From: Botryotinia globosa
Taxonomy: Eukaryota > Ascomycota > Leotiomycetes > Helotiales > Sclerotiniaceae
Assembly: GCA_014898425.1 (NCBI GenBank)
Contig: RCSZ01000005.1
Span: 1 to 64,000 of the forward strand
DNA: 64,000 nt
Reading direction: 5' to 3'
The notes below the pieces were generated by a model. It made no database searches, was not told the origin of the DNA, and worked only from the letters and a program-made list of their open reading frames with translations. Position numbers and translations under genes: made by a program. Below, piece after piece: positions 11,251 through 23,400 of the stretch; the stretch's first letter is position 1; each line of letters opens with the position of its first letter.

Positions 11251-12585
11251 TTATTTGATCCAACCCTTTGGTCCACCCCAAGTACCCTTAACCATGTATT
11301 TCCCGTACACCCATGGAAAGAAATCCTTTTTCAAATAATAAAATTCCGTTCGCGGAATGGCTTGATCAATACCGAACCATTTGTTAAATGTCTCCTTTGG
11401 TACTCCGCCGTACTTAAATTCTGCAAGAAGTACCTTTCCATATTCAGTCAAGAGAGGACACGACGTATAGCCATCGTAAATTTCCTCCGGTTCCCGACCA
11501 TCAATAGCCAAGAGCAAATTTCGAACCAGAACTGGTGCCTCTGCAGTGATCGCTGCAACTGTTTTGGAGGTTGGCAGACTTGAAGCGTCTCCAGCAGACC
11601 AGATATTATGGTATTTGATATGACGGGTAGTCCCTTCGTCAACGTTGACATACCCAGCATCATTTGCAAGCACGCTATTCTTGACAAAATCATGTGGTTT
11701 ATTCTTTGGTACCACATGCAAAAGATCAAAGTCTCTCGTAACCTGATCTTTACCATCTGGACGAGTAAAAGTTGCCTTGTTACCATCGATCGCGGTGAGG
11801 TCATGCTGAAACAACCCTTCCACAAGCCTTTCTTTTCTTAATTCCTCAAGCTTGGCACTATATTTGGGAACACCAAACATTGTTGGGAGACCAGTGGCGA
11901 AAGAAATGTTTATCGCGGAACTGGAAGGATCCTTAATATCATATAAACCAGCACGTTTCCAATGATCCAATGCTAGCCACATAATCTTCTGCGGAGCACC
12001 AGCACACTTGATAACACCGGCTGGTTGGGTGAAAATGGCTTTTCCCTTTTGAAGTTTTTGTATCGTACCAAAGACCTTATCACAAGTGTCGTAATTATAT
12101 ATAGAGGACACAAGAGAATCCGGATTTCCAAGTGCTTCGGATAATCCCTTCACACTTCCAACATCAACCGTAATACCTGGAGCAACAACGAGTTGGTCAT
12201 AATTAACAATATCCCCGTTTTTCAACGTAATAAAGTTTTCATCTGGGGAAAAACCCTCCACACCGGTATTGTAAAACTTAAGTTTCGAATCAATCAAATC
12301 CCTCAAAGGTTTTCGGAGACTCTCCTTTGTCTTAAGACCACCTCCAACCAGAGTCCATCCAGGTTGATAGTGATGCCAAGTGGCTGGGTCAACAATAGCA
12401 ATATCGTCTTGATGAAGATTTCCTTGCCTAAGGAGCTGATGACTGATAGCAAGGCCAGCGGAGCCTCCACCTACTACGACAATTTTGTGATTCCTGTTGT
12501 GGCCAACCACAGGTGATGCAGTCGCAAAACTTCGAGAAGTCCGCGCAAATTGAGACCTGGGGATAGAACGTAAGGGTGTCAACAT
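11251..12585 (-). CDS. hmt2: Mitochondrial sulfide:quinone oxidoreductase
   Basis: Intron-less, 444 aa. This flavoprotein oxidises sulfide and passes electrons to ubiquinone at the mitochondrial inner membrane. The frame is open further upstream, but only through a GTG at 12606, so the ATG at 12585 is chosen. It gives MLTPLRSIPRSQF..., an Arg/Ser-rich presequence typical of mitochondrial import. The Rossmann FAD motif GGGSAG is at residues 39-44 and the second FAD motif (WSAGD) near 329-333. The redox cysteines stand in the family contexts KCAGAPQK (Cys194) and YTSCPLLTEYG (Cys376), as in animal SQRDL and fission-yeast Hmt2. Length matches the family (about 450 aa). It is the first gene beside the AT-rich block yet appears intact. 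The symbol follows the S. pombe name by similarity. Confidence 0.93.
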   Translation of the reverse strand: MLTPLRSIPRSQFARTSRSFATASPVVGHNRNHKIVVVGGGSAGLAISHQLLRQGNLHQDDIAIVDPATWHHYQPGWTLVGGGLKTKESLRKPLRDLIDSKLKFYNTGVEGFSPDENFITLKNGDIVNYDQLVVAPGITVDVGSVKGLSEALGNPDSLVSSIYNYDTCDKVFGTIQKLQKGKAIFTQPAGVIKCAGAPQKIMWLALDHWKRAGLYDIKDPSSSAINISFATGLPTMFGVPKYSAKLEELRKERLVEGLFQHDLTAIDGNKATFTRPDGKDQVTRDFDLLHVVPKNKPHDFVKNSVLANDAGYVNVDEGTTRHIKYHNIWSAGDASSLPTSKTVAAITAEAPVLVRNLLLAIDGREPEEIYDGYTSCPLLTEYGKVLLAEFKYGGVPKETFNKWFGIDQAIPRTEFYYLKKDFFPWVYGKYMVKGTWGGPKGWIK

Positions 12586-13172
12586 TATTGTAAAGTACGT
12601 TATCACGTTACCGCAAAAGATATATCTATAAGTATCAAAAGAAAGTGTAAAAGTAATTGAACGGACAAGGAATACTCATGTCGCTCAAGCCTATTGAAAG
12701 GATTTTTGACATTCGTGGTAAGAAGTTCGATTACTAAACAGTTTTAGTCAGCAAAACGATCACGCCATCGTGACTGTTTCTATCATCGACCTATGAGAAG
12801 CTCACCCCCAACAGCATATATCGGATCCAGATCCCGTGACTTCGAGATTATGGGCAATCATTTTTTTATAATCGGACAACCTGGGAAGCAGCCGAAACAA
12901 GAATAGTTCAATATCAACGATGTCATGAAGCTAGAATCTGAAGATAGCTCCCTCCAACTACTGCTACTATGATCTCATTGGTTAGTCAATTAATTCTCAC
13001 AGCTGTTCAACATGTCTTAATTGATTGGAAAACAAGCACCTCATGTATAAACTATTCCGCTACGTAACTTCATATCTTCCACACCTTCAACTAAAATTAA
13101 CAGAAATGAGGCCTAATTCTGAAAATTCCTTTGGAAAAAAGCGTTGAAGACAGTTTCCAGTCAAGGGAACTA
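12586..13172. other. Intergenic, upstream of hmt2
   Basis: Presumed promoter and 5' leader of the minus-strand oxidoreductase gene on its left part. No coding frame recognised. Ends at the TA target site of the MITE. Confidence 0.5.
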
Positions 13173-13575
13173 CAGCAAAACCTCTCTATAAGGATCCCCT
13201 CTATAAGGATAACCTCTATTATCCTTATTTCTTTTTGGTCCCAAAAATTTTTAGGGCTAAAAAAGGCCTATATCCTTAAAACTCTTTTAATAAGGATATC
13301 CTTATATTTTTCGGTTTCAAGATCACGTGTATCCTTATTGGACCAATAAAATCATCATGATTTGAGCTATGATATAATATTATATGAAGAATTTAGTCAT
13401 ATATTATAGAAATAGAAAAATTTCCGAAATTGTCACGGAATATGACCCGATCGGAACTAAGCGGAAATTGATTACTACCAGGTCGGGATTAGTCGGATAC
13501 CTCTATATAAGGATAACTCTATATATCCTTAAAAATGACTACAAAAACCGGTATCCTTATAGAGAGGTTTTGCTG
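13173..13575. mobile_element. 403-bp MITE with perfect 23-bp terminal inverted repeats
   Basis: The left end (13173-13195) begins CAGCAAAACCTCTCTATAAG. The right end (13553-13575) is its exact reverse complement over 23 bp. Both ends are flanked by TA (13171-13172 and 13576-13577), a TA target-site duplication as made by Tc1/mariner/pogo-type transposases. The subterminal parts carry several further copies of the 'ctctataaggat' word in both orientations. It has no coding capacity for a transposase; the short frames inside are chance. Non-autonomous element, probably mobilised by a pogo-like transposase elsewhere in the genome (inference from the TIR and TA duplication). Confidence 0.9.
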
Positions 13576-15519
13576 TAATATTACATTACATTGGGTTGTA
13601 CATGAGGATTTGGACTGTCAATAATCCGGACCAAACTCTCCTTATACAGTTGATTAAAGCATGCGGATCATCTTTTTTTCCGGAGTCCAAGCTCTGAAGG
13701 GGTTCCTAAATAAAGGTTGCGAATGTTGGGTTTGTAAAACAGAACATTCAGGAGTTATCCTTGTTTGGTACTACTTTGGAAGCATTTTGTTTGGTGCTAT
13801 GCACTTGGTACCAGTAGGAAAGGATCAGCCGTGACGATAGATAATATCATCGCAACCCTTATGGCGTTTCATCCCAATGACACGTCTCGCTGGGGATATT
13901 CCTGCCTCGTTCAGAGTGGTTGAACAGTGTGGGTTTCATAATCCTCATTATAAGAGTTACAACCATCGCTCATTGCACCCCTATAACAAATGTAACAAAA
14001 TCCCCACAAAAATAAGGTTTTCCTATACAGATTATTACATTAAATATTTTATTCAAATCTTTATAATAATAAATAATTATGATTGAAATATAAAAAGTTG
14101 AATAATTCTATATTTTAATCGGAAAAGCGTTAATACACGTATAATAAGCAATAACCGCAACTTCTACCTTTCCCATCATATCTGCATTTAATATTACTTG
14201 ATATAACAATGCGGGGTAGATCATTTACACAGAAATTCTACAATCATTTCTTGATTTTCATGGTGTCCAGAATTTCTTTTCAAGGCTGCGAAAGAAGGAA
14301 ATCCGAGTTGACGTCCAGCAATAGGGGTACCTAAATGATAGTAGTTTACTCTACCACTGAACGAAAACATGATTGTCCAACGTTCATCATTGAAAAACGT
14401 GTGACCGATTTTGCACGTAATTGTAATCATTTCTCACAACGGAAGAACCACAGTATCCGAGCCTCCGTTTCCAATGATATTCTCATCGCCAAGGCAGCTC
14501 CAGGTAATTATGCAGTTATATCGACGTGATTATAGATCCTTCCGAGAAAGATTTCTTGAATTCTGACCAACTACTACCCTTAAAACATTTTCATGTCGCA
14601 ATTTACCAGCAGGCGAACTTACGATTCAGGGCTTTCCTCTCTCAAATAATCATGGAGCATCTTGATACATAGATATTATGGCGAGTCGTTCTATTAATGA
14701 GGAGATTTGTATCTCGTATATCATGATAAGTCAAGAGATCGCCGCGTTGAATGAAAAGGGGCGAAGATGAGGTTGCCAATGCCAAATTGTGAGTTCCTTG
14801 ATCGACCGTAAAGAGCATTCAACTGGGACTTGGACTAAATGTATCATGAAATGAATAAGGCGTCGCAGATATAACCTGGCACATTGAGGGATCGGAGGAT
14901 TGTGCTGAGTATCTCATGGCATGTCCGTTTGGTGGTGGCTTGGTGTTGGTTGATTGGTATTGGTCTTTGGGTCTGGGTTTGGTTCGAGAATTCAGCCTCA
15001 GTAAGCGGTATTAAGCGACGGTCGATGTTACAAGCAATACAAAGCGATTATTGGACCTTGACAGATCCTAATAAACTCATTTTCCTATTTTAACGTGCCA
15101 GCTCTGCAAGCTAAGGTTCAGATTGTTGAGTTCTCTTTCGTTTCGATATTTTGCTGAACAAATCCTATCCTGCATTCGGGCATGTCAAGTTCGAGTTTAT
15201 CGAACTATTCTCGATCAAGTAAGGTTATCATGGCATAATAAGAATGCATTTTAGAAACGTCCCTAAGAATGAAGCATGACAGCTTTGGCCATTCATTGGT
15301 GATTGTAATATCTTCTCGTATGTTGTTCATTCAATGGCATTTTGAGATGATTTAGTATGATTCATAGGGATTCTTCCTCCGGTCCCCATTTTGGACATGA
15401 GATTCAAATCCCGACAACTTACTTTTTTAGTACTCCCTAAAAGCTGCTTAAGCCAAGTTTTAAAATACCCACTTGCTGTTTTCGCTGTCACGGAGTACCT
15501 GCAGTTGCGATCAAGATCT
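13576..15519. other. Long intergenic region
   Basis: About 1.9 kb with only short frames (the longest near 70 codons) and no recognisable domain. A minus-strand frame at 14221-14430 was examined and has no family resemblance. Nothing further is supported. Confidence 0.5.
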
Positions 15520-15524
15520 TCATT

Positions 15525-15696
15525 TGTTGGAACACGTGACTGAGAACGTGTCACGTTCTCCCCCACTTACGCACGAAGTGCGTGTGTGGGGTAGAACGCG
15601 TATATAGCTTAGCAATGCCCCCTTCGTACGAAGAGAGCAGACATGAATTATAATACTATTGAACCCAATACACCCCCTTACTAAGTCAATCCAACA
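15525..15696. mobile_element. Solo LTR of a Copia-like retrotransposon
   Basis: 172 bp bounded by TGTTGGA at the left and TCCAACA at the right, a perfect 7-bp LTR-type terminal inverted repeat with the canonical TG...CA ends. Flanks are tcatt (15520-15524) and ttatt (15697-15701), a 5-bp target duplication with one C/T difference. Inside are GAGAACGTG-T-CACGTTCTC (15542-15560), ACGCAC-GAA-GTGCGT (15569-15583), a TATA-like 'gcgtatatag' and the palindrome TTCGTACGAA. No internal retroelement domain lies next to it, so it is a solo LTR left by recombination. Assignment to Copia rests on short length and TGTTGG ends. Confidence 0.75.
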
Positions 15697-16482
15697 TTAT
15701 TCGAACAAATATGCCGTCCAGTGCACGAAACGGTGGAGACCTATAAATGATCATCTGCGTTTGGTTTGTCGTGGGCGCAAGGCTTGTAGGCTGCGACAGG
15801 GCTGTAGTCCACCAAATTAGGAACGTTTTCCCAGTATAATCTTCAACTCTGCACATTTATAGTGGACTCAGGGCCTTTTGCCGCGCGTATGATTATCCTA
15901 CGATGCCACGAAAACGGCTTGTCAGCCTGTTGATTGTTTGTTTTTAGATCCTTTTGACAGCTTTTTGTATATGATTCAAGGAGCCCTACAAAACCACAAA
16001 ATCGGTAAAGTACGGGTCTCGAATAGGTGACTTTTTCCCGCATAAACCCCGTAATATTGCAGTTTCTTTCCCTCTTGACATACATAAAGGCCTCGTAAAT
16101 TGTACAAAGCCTCGGATATAACCTTTCCTAATACACTAAGATCTCATCCTATCGTAAAGAATATCAATGACTAAGCACAATTCCCTTCCGATCGAATATC
16201 CTGTGCATTGTCTAGCTCTATTATTAGCTTTCCTGGAAGGGTTTCAATGCTATTTTCGAAACATCAAATCCTATGTCCTAGAATATGCCATGGATCGAAA
16301 CCCTCTCGAGCATGCATCATCTTTATCCATGAATATTGTTATGAGTTGCTAAGCCCCCCGCATTTTCAGTACCCCCTTTCGACATGAGCAAATTTCAATC
16401 ATGTTGTCCTATATAAAAGCAATATCAAAGGACTTGAACTTCTCCGAGTCCAAAGACCCATTGCAAATGCTCGAGTGTGATT
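15697..16482. other. Intergenic, upstream of the DUF3431 gene
   Basis: No supported gene. Presumed promoter of the plus-strand gene starting at 16483; short frames only. Confidence 0.5.
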
Positions 16483-18839
16483 ATGGAAGGCAATGACTAT
16501 AGAATTCAGAGCACCCCTCTTTGCCCCGCCGTCGAAACTGATATCGAACATTGCTTGGATGAACGGAAAGAAGGGTTGAGTCTCAACACGTTCGATTTCG
16601 AGTCTAGTAATGACATTGAGAACCTGAGTTGGGGGAAAGCAGTGTAAGTTTGCGCATATGATAATATTCACATCATGCATATGATTGTGATATATATCTT
16701 TGTCCATCCATGGGAGTAGAGATGTAGAAACTGACGTATTACCATACCCTAGCTCCTGGATATTTTCTTCATCGATCTCAATATATGCAAATAAGCTTCT
16801 GTTGTTACAGAGAGGATTTCGTAAGTATGTCGAGAACAACAATGATTCTTACTGGTGCTGATCCAAAGATAGATTACCGTATGACAGTATCCATTTATTG
16901 CCGAAACAACAACTAATCATCATCCAGCTCTCACAATCTCTACATTTTACTTTGGTCTGTGGTTGTTTACATATATCATCACATCAAGCTATGAATCTCG
17001 GATCAATGTTCAGTCTACCGCGAAAGGCTTCCAGCGAACTCAAGCATGGTTCTGGATGATACCTGCCTCCTTAACTTCCGCAGTTGCTTTACCGTTACTG
17101 ATGGAGGCGCTTATACATATGTCAAGTCTCCCAGTCTTGATTATGCTCTTCGTGAGTGATTTCTACCAAAAAGTCATCACAAAGCTAACAAATTTCAGCC
17201 CTTGATTCACCTGATAGAATCTCTCACTCTCTTCATTTTCGTTGCACACTCGCGTTCTTCTAAGCGCGTATCTCTTGAAACATTCGGCATAGCAGTATTC
17301 ATAACCTTAATCCTTTATAATGAGTATCGTCTCACTGTTCCAGGAATTATTTGTGGTGTTGGAGCTTTTAGTATGACAGGCCTCTCTAGGGCTTTTTTCG
17401 TAATGGCATCTCACAAGATGAATGATCATGGAGATCAGATATCATCATCATATCACAGTTACATCTTGATGACTACAACTCTTGGGCTCTTCATGAGTGG
17501 CTTTCTGGCCTATGCTCAGGAGCGCAATATATTAGAGTTCTATTCGGAACCAGGCACTCTAGCTCTGTTTTCCATTTCCTCTGTAACCGTGGTTGCTGCA
17601 GGGCTTTCTGGCACCAGTATCCTCGCATATACCCCAAGTTCTTTCTCGACCGGTAAATATCTGGACGCCAGAACACCCTTTGCCATTTCAGATGTCGTCG
17701 TATCCGGAATTTCTGGCATTCTTGTCTTGCTAATATCATTGGCATTTGGGCCGATATCTATAATTTCTTGGATCCAATTCACTTCCTATTTTCTAGCGAT
17801 ATATTGTCTCGTTGGATATTCCAAAATTGAAATTTTCCTCAAGAACATTTTGGGATGCATTCAACGCCGTCTCCACTGCCAATTATTCAATACAGCCGCG
17901 AGTCCGACTCCCCAAAGGATATCTATTTTTATCTTGAAGATCTCATTCACTACCTTGGCTATAGTCGCTTTGTATACATTATCCCTATCTCAACTATTCA
18001 CATTACAACCTGGCCCCATCTCCTCAATGGACAGTTTGTATACGCCAGTATCATCGTCCTTTGATATCGTCATCAGCGCTTACAAGGAAACACCTGATTC
18101 GATCGCAAGGATGTTAAAGGCTATCAAATTAACACCATACTTATCCTCACGTAGTACACGCGTTCTTTTATACACTAAAGACCCCACAGTGTCATTGTCA
18201 ATGTTGAAGAACTCTACAGGTGCTGACATTGTTGAGCGCCTTCCGAATCTGGGTCGCGAAGGAGGAACGTACCTTAGTCATATCGTTACTCATTGGAATG
18301 ATTTGGCAGCACAAACTATGTTTATTCAGGCTCATGCTCATAACATCCGGGAGCTCATCCCACGAATTGATTCATACTTAGTTCCGCAAACAGGGATGTT
18401 GAGTCTTGGATTTTCTGAATCCACTTGTTCTTGTAACAACTGTGGTGACCGATTTGGATGGACTGACGACTGGGCTATGGTCCCAAGTCTGTACGAAAAT
18501 ATCTACGGATCCAGTTGTACCGACTCCACCAAAATCCTTTTGTCATACAAGGGACAATTTATCGCGTCAGCAAGACGTATTCGCGGAATTAGTCGAGGCA
18601 TATATGAGGATCTGTTGTCTACAATAACTAGCGAAAGTGGATGGAGTCATGATTCAAGGTTTGTGAAAGAAAATGATTCGCCTGACAATCCTTCATTCGG
18701 ATTCGCCGTCGAGAGAGTATGGGGTTTACTCATGCAGTGTGCGAGTGATGATCGGGTTTCAACGAATTGCCCTTCTTTGCTCAGTGGGATGAAAACTGGA
18801 GGTGATGTTGGAGACTGCCAATGCTTGGATTCACAATAG
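16483..18839 (+). CDS. Multi-pass membrane protein fused to a DUF3431 domain
   Basis: Reconstructed with four exons: 16483-16643, 16811-16820, 16888-17151 and 17199-18839, 691 aa. The N-terminal acidic tail (about residues 1-75) is followed by a hydrophobic part with several membrane segments (about 80-360), built like the triose-phosphate/nucleotide-sugar (drug/metabolite) transporter group. A further membrane segment lies near 391-411. A DUF3431 domain then starts at FDIVISAYKE (residue 433) and carries the family signature LPNLGREGGTYL (493-504) and a Cys cluster STCSCNNCGD. DUF3431 is widespread in fungi and of unknown role, often described as glycosyltransferase-like; a Golgi or secretory-pathway role is inference. 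The 10-nt exon is required to keep the frame (phase 2 to phase 0); its flanks are ttacag and GTAAGT. Introns 3' of it are 67 and 47 bp. The DUF3431 part is certain; the first two exons are predicted. Confidence 0.78.
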
Positions 18840-19310
18840 AATTGCGATTGGCCGGTTTTTGAATTCCAGGGCGGATTGAGTTAGATTGGTATATGGACTT
18901 TGGCGCAGGTACAGGTTTATATCTATTTACCAATTGCATTTGCAGCGTGGAGTTATGGCTTGGATATACCACAATAGACCGATTGTAGATCAGAAGCTTA
19001 CTCCGTAGAAGCTTTAGGCAAATTTGTTTTCTCTTCCCACTCGGGCCAACTGCAATTTGGCTATTCGCAGTAATACCTCGGCCAAGATTATCCTTGGCAA
19101 GTGAGATTCATGAACTCATCGATCAGCTAGCCACTAATGTTCTTAGTGGCTGTCAGCTGAATGACACGTACTAGCTCCATCTAGATGCTCAGGTTTGCAT
19201 CTCATTATTGGTTTCGGTGGATGAACTCGATTGCGTATCTATAAGAAGGGAATCATTGAAGAATTGAACTTTGTTACTGTTTGTTCTCATTAGCAGGTGT
19301 AGAATAAATC
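18840..19310. other. Intergenic between DUF3431 and hydrolase genes
   Basis: No coding frame supported. Contains one ACTCCGTA motif at 19000-19007. Holds the 3' flank of one gene and the promoter of the next. Confidence 0.5.
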
Positions 19311-20416
19311 ATGACGGAAACAAAAACTATCCAGGTACCCCATTTGGGAGGAATAGAAGTAGGGTATGTCGGAACAATCTCCCTTGCTTACATTTCTTAT
19401 ACACGTCACGTAGAATTAAAACTGATACTAAACTCAAAGCTATCAAATGCCCACGATCTACGATCCCTCAAAGCCGACTCTTATTCTTGTCAATTCATTT
19501 ACAACATCAGCGGAACTCTATCGCCAACAATTCGAGAACGAAGAACTTAATAGAGCAATGAACCTCCTGGCTATTGAGCCATTGGGCCATGGACGAACGA
19601 GAACAAAAACAGAGAATTGGACTTAGTGTGTTTCAATTTTCTTGTCGCGCATTCTTTTCTTTCCTTCTTCCCCTCTGTATCATTGGATGTCTTTACATCG
19701 CGGTACCAATGTATTGCGAGACGAAGGACTAATACTTGTCAAGCTGGGACACAGCAATAGCGAATATACAGACAATGGACACACTCTCTATTGAGAATGC
19801 TTTTGTTCTCGGTACTTCGCAAGGGGGTTGGTTGAGCATTCGCATGGCTCTCTTCGCACCCAACCGAATACAGGGTGTCATTCCTCTGGGGACATCCATG
19901 GACTATGAGTCCGAAAGAACACGCTCTCTTGGTTGTTGGGATGCTTCAGCCGCATTAAGTCAAATTATCAGACAAAGCACAGCCGATCCCAAAATTTTGA
20001 CTGAGGATTTCGAGCCAGATGATGAATATTGCAATATTTTGGTTAACATAGGATTCAATGATTGTTCTCATGATCTCCGAGAATTTTGGATAAAAACAAT
20101 CAAAGAAACATACCGCGGGGATGAAGGTAGGAGAAGAATTCGAATGGCAGCCATAAATCTCAGGGAGCGCGACGGATTGCATGGCCGCTTGTCAGATGTG
20201 CGATGTCCAATCCTTTGGTTACATGGAACGTCAGATGCCGTGTACAGTCTGTCAAATGCCAAAGAAGAGATCAAGTTGTTTGTTAATGCTGCCAGTAGGG
20301 AGCTAGTCACTGTGGAGGGAGGTGCTCATTTCTTGAGCGCAACACATCCGAATGAGGTGGGAAGAGCTTTAGTTGAATTTGTTGAGCGACACAAGAATTG
20401 GAAATTGGAAAGTTGA
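19311..20416 (+). CDS. Alpha/beta hydrolase
   Basis: Three exons: 19311-19363, 19440-19625 and 19744-20416, 303 aa. It belongs to the alpha/beta hydrolase fold superfamily (esterase/lipase type); the substrate cannot be told from sequence. The catalytic triad is visible: nucleophile elbow GTSQGGW with Ser105, acid in HGTSDAVYS (Asp244) and base in EGGAHFLS (His275). The oxyanion-side strand reads PTLILVNSF with GHG at 67-69. Splicing gives a smooth fold: EVG joined to YQMPTIYD, and ENWT-Y joined to WDTAIANIQ. Both introns (76 and 118 bp) have CTAA-type branch points and end in AAG rather than CAG/TAG. No signal peptide, so probably cytosolic. Confidence 0.88.
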
Positions 20417-23400
20417 ACGGTCATTTTAGTTCTTGTGGTATATGGCCCCCGACTTGTATTTGAGAATTTGGTCAAATTTATGGCCTGTTTATTGTTGGAA
20501 GAATCAACATGATCACAATAACTAGCTCTTGAAAGGATGAGATATCGATATTAGCTCACTATCTTAGAGATGATCCTCAGAATTTCAGTCTTTCGTTTTC
20601 GGAAGAGGGTTGGGCATGCTGACTGCCCAAAATATGTTGGCATCAATTCAGTGACATTGCATTAACGCGAGTTTGACGTAGCAAATAAATCGTATCTACA
20701 CCAGTAGATGAAACTTTGATGAATTTTAAAAATGGCGACGCAACAAGGTCCTACACTCAGGATCGTTTTCTGGCCCATGGGAGAGATTTGATATCAGAAG
20801 CAAGCGCGAGACGTTGAATTCGAAGAATATCGGGAGTGATTCATTTCCACATAAGTTTGTGCAGAATATGTTGTGGGAAGGACAGCCAAGAGTCTCGGCT
20901 TTCCAAAAATGCGACTACTGTGAAAGGATAGAAGAGCAGAGTCTCTACGGATTAAGCGGATGAGTAAGGAGATGGCGGTCGATTCAGAAACTTTGCGGAC
21001 ATGGAGAGAATCTGTACCGAAAACCTCTTGGAGACCCGACTTCAGGCACTAACCAAGCTGACACCCAAAGACCTGCGTGCAATCCAAAAATAGTAGGCTC
21101 GAAGGACTGAAGATAGAGTGAAAAATTATCTAACGCGCTTCAGTTCAAGGAAAGCTTCCGCTATGACTCTCATGCTCATTCATTGAACTTCGCTTTAATA
21201 CAACAGACGTCCACGAAGGACATTTTGATATATTCCTACTTGACATTCTGCCAATTATTTCTGTTGACATAGGGCTTTGGGCGATACCAACAGCTGCCTG
21301 ATCAAGCATTGGCCTGCCGCACTGCCAAAGGTATCCCTAAAGCATGCAGGGTGGAAACCCTTTCATGAAATTCGCAGAGGTTGAGATTCCATAATGCCAA
21401 AGTCCAACAACTGTCCGGTCTGCCCACTTGAAACCTCCAGATATATGTTCCATTTGTCTGGCAAATATTTCAATCTGTGAAAGCTTCTGTTGCGATACAA
21501 ACGAGCTTCATGATGCACACAAACGAGCGAGAGAGTTTGGGAACTTATATATGCCTTTCAAAGCCAATTGCAGATCTGCCATTGTATCTTCAATCCGCAT
21601 ACCTTTTCGCACAATCTTCTTAAAATTATGTACATAAGTAGCAAAAATTCTGCTCACTTTCTTGCAGAGATTTGACATTCAATTGTAAACTTGTATCCAG
21701 TGAAGCACACACATTGAGATTACAGCGTTTGTTGAGGTCCTGCGAAAGTAGCGCGAGCCTTAATATGTCACCGCCCGGCAGAATTATCAAAATCTCACCT
21801 GCCTCTCTTCCGCTATCCATCCTCTTCGACCAAAAAAACAACTTCTCTGATCCCATGTAATCATGATACCATCGACAGTGAACAAGAGTTACGAGATTTT
21901 TAACCGGACATACTTGAACTCTGATAAATCGGCTATACAACTTCGGCAGCTCTCTACACATACAACTTGATTTTAGCACATCCTATTCTTTCAGATTTGG
22001 GCATGGCCATTCTTCGATCCTAAAGTAGAGTTATTTTGATAGCGCTTCATGCCGCCCATTCTTCATTCCTTCATCTACAGGACTCAATTCTAGACCTTGT
22101 TACCCTACGAGACTTAACACCCTTCACAGACTGTAAAGGGACTGCTGTCTCTCGATACTTACTAGGTGCATATCTTTGATACTTTCACAAAGGTACTTAG
22201 TGGTGCCGCAAGTTTTGAATTTACTTGCAGTAAAGTCATCGTCTTCAATACTTCCAGTCGGTCTTCTAGCGCGTCAAGCTGACCCAACTATTCATTGATT
22301 GTTTCCGAGTTCCAGATCAAGCACATTGGATTCTAGAGTTAATTTCTTCTTCAATGAAAGAAGACTCGTAGTTCTACGACTTCACGATGTGTTTTTCACA
22401 ACTTGGTAGAATTTCAGAAATCGTTTTTCTGGCCATCTTGAGAAAAAAAATTGCTCAATTGGTCCGACTCTTCTCTCTGTTGTGATCTCCCAGTGGAGCC
22501 GAGGACCAGGTAGTAGTACAAGCCATTTCTTTTTTTTAAGATCGACAGCCCACATCACATAATTCAATCCTGGAAACTCCCACCAACTTTATCTTCGAAG
22601 TTGTAGTGGCCCATTTATAACTCGCAAGTTACCCAACTACGATCTAACTCATCAACTGAGCAATCGTTTTGCGATATACGATTATTGGCCTTCAATCCAA
22701 TGAAGATCATCTTCAGTTAAGGTCAATATTGATGTTCTTCGGGATGAACCTTGATTTGGCTGATATTGTGACATTGACTGTCGGGTTTTTGCATGAATTT
22801 TGTGCATCCTGGCATCGCCAAGATGGAGGCCAAGTGGTCTACTTGAATTCTTTTGACAATGTTTGGGGGACAGAATACGACCCCGTGCAAAGCCTCCGAA
22901 GCATCCACTTGGTATACAAATTCTCTGAGCTGTTAGACTATAGCAGTGGGTTCCACGCATAATTGCACCTCGTGGCTGACGTTCATAGGAAGGCGACGTG
23001 ACACCGTCGATCTCGAGAAAATTTGGGGACATTCTTTCCCATGACTCAAAATGAACAAATCAAACTCCAGGATGATTACATCGCGTCGGGTGTCTACTTC
23101 AAGCATTCATCAACAATGAAACACGTTGCTGATGGCGGCGATTAACGCTGAATAAAGTATAAGATGGCTGAGAAAAGATCTACATTTGTGATTCACGAAA
23201 TCCAGATACTCACAGCCCCTGATACTGGAAAGTAGCATGGTTATCGTTCATCAACATCTTTTTTGATGATTATAGTACTCACTTTCTTGATACTCAAAAA
23301 AACTCCTAGTTATTGATTGTTTCTTTCGTTTCTGTTATTGAGCCACAGGAATCTTCCCCTATCATGTTTCATTTCCAAAACACGTCATAATTTCAACTAG

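Noticed and set aside
15400..15430. tRNA-like word gattcaaatcccgac followed by a T run
   Set aside because: No matching acceptor, D or anticodon stem could be laid out upstream.
15327..15566. 79-codon minus-strand frame
   Set aside because: It overlaps the solo LTR and has no family resemblance.
16399..16842. 147-codon minus-strand frame
   Set aside because: It is a shadow of exons 1 and 2 of the plus-strand DUF3431 gene; the plus strand gives a start codon, consensus donor and connection to a known domain.
22669..23032. Overlapping frames of 97 (plus) and 116 (minus) codons
   Set aside because: The plus one opens at TTG; neither shows a domain or a spliced extension.
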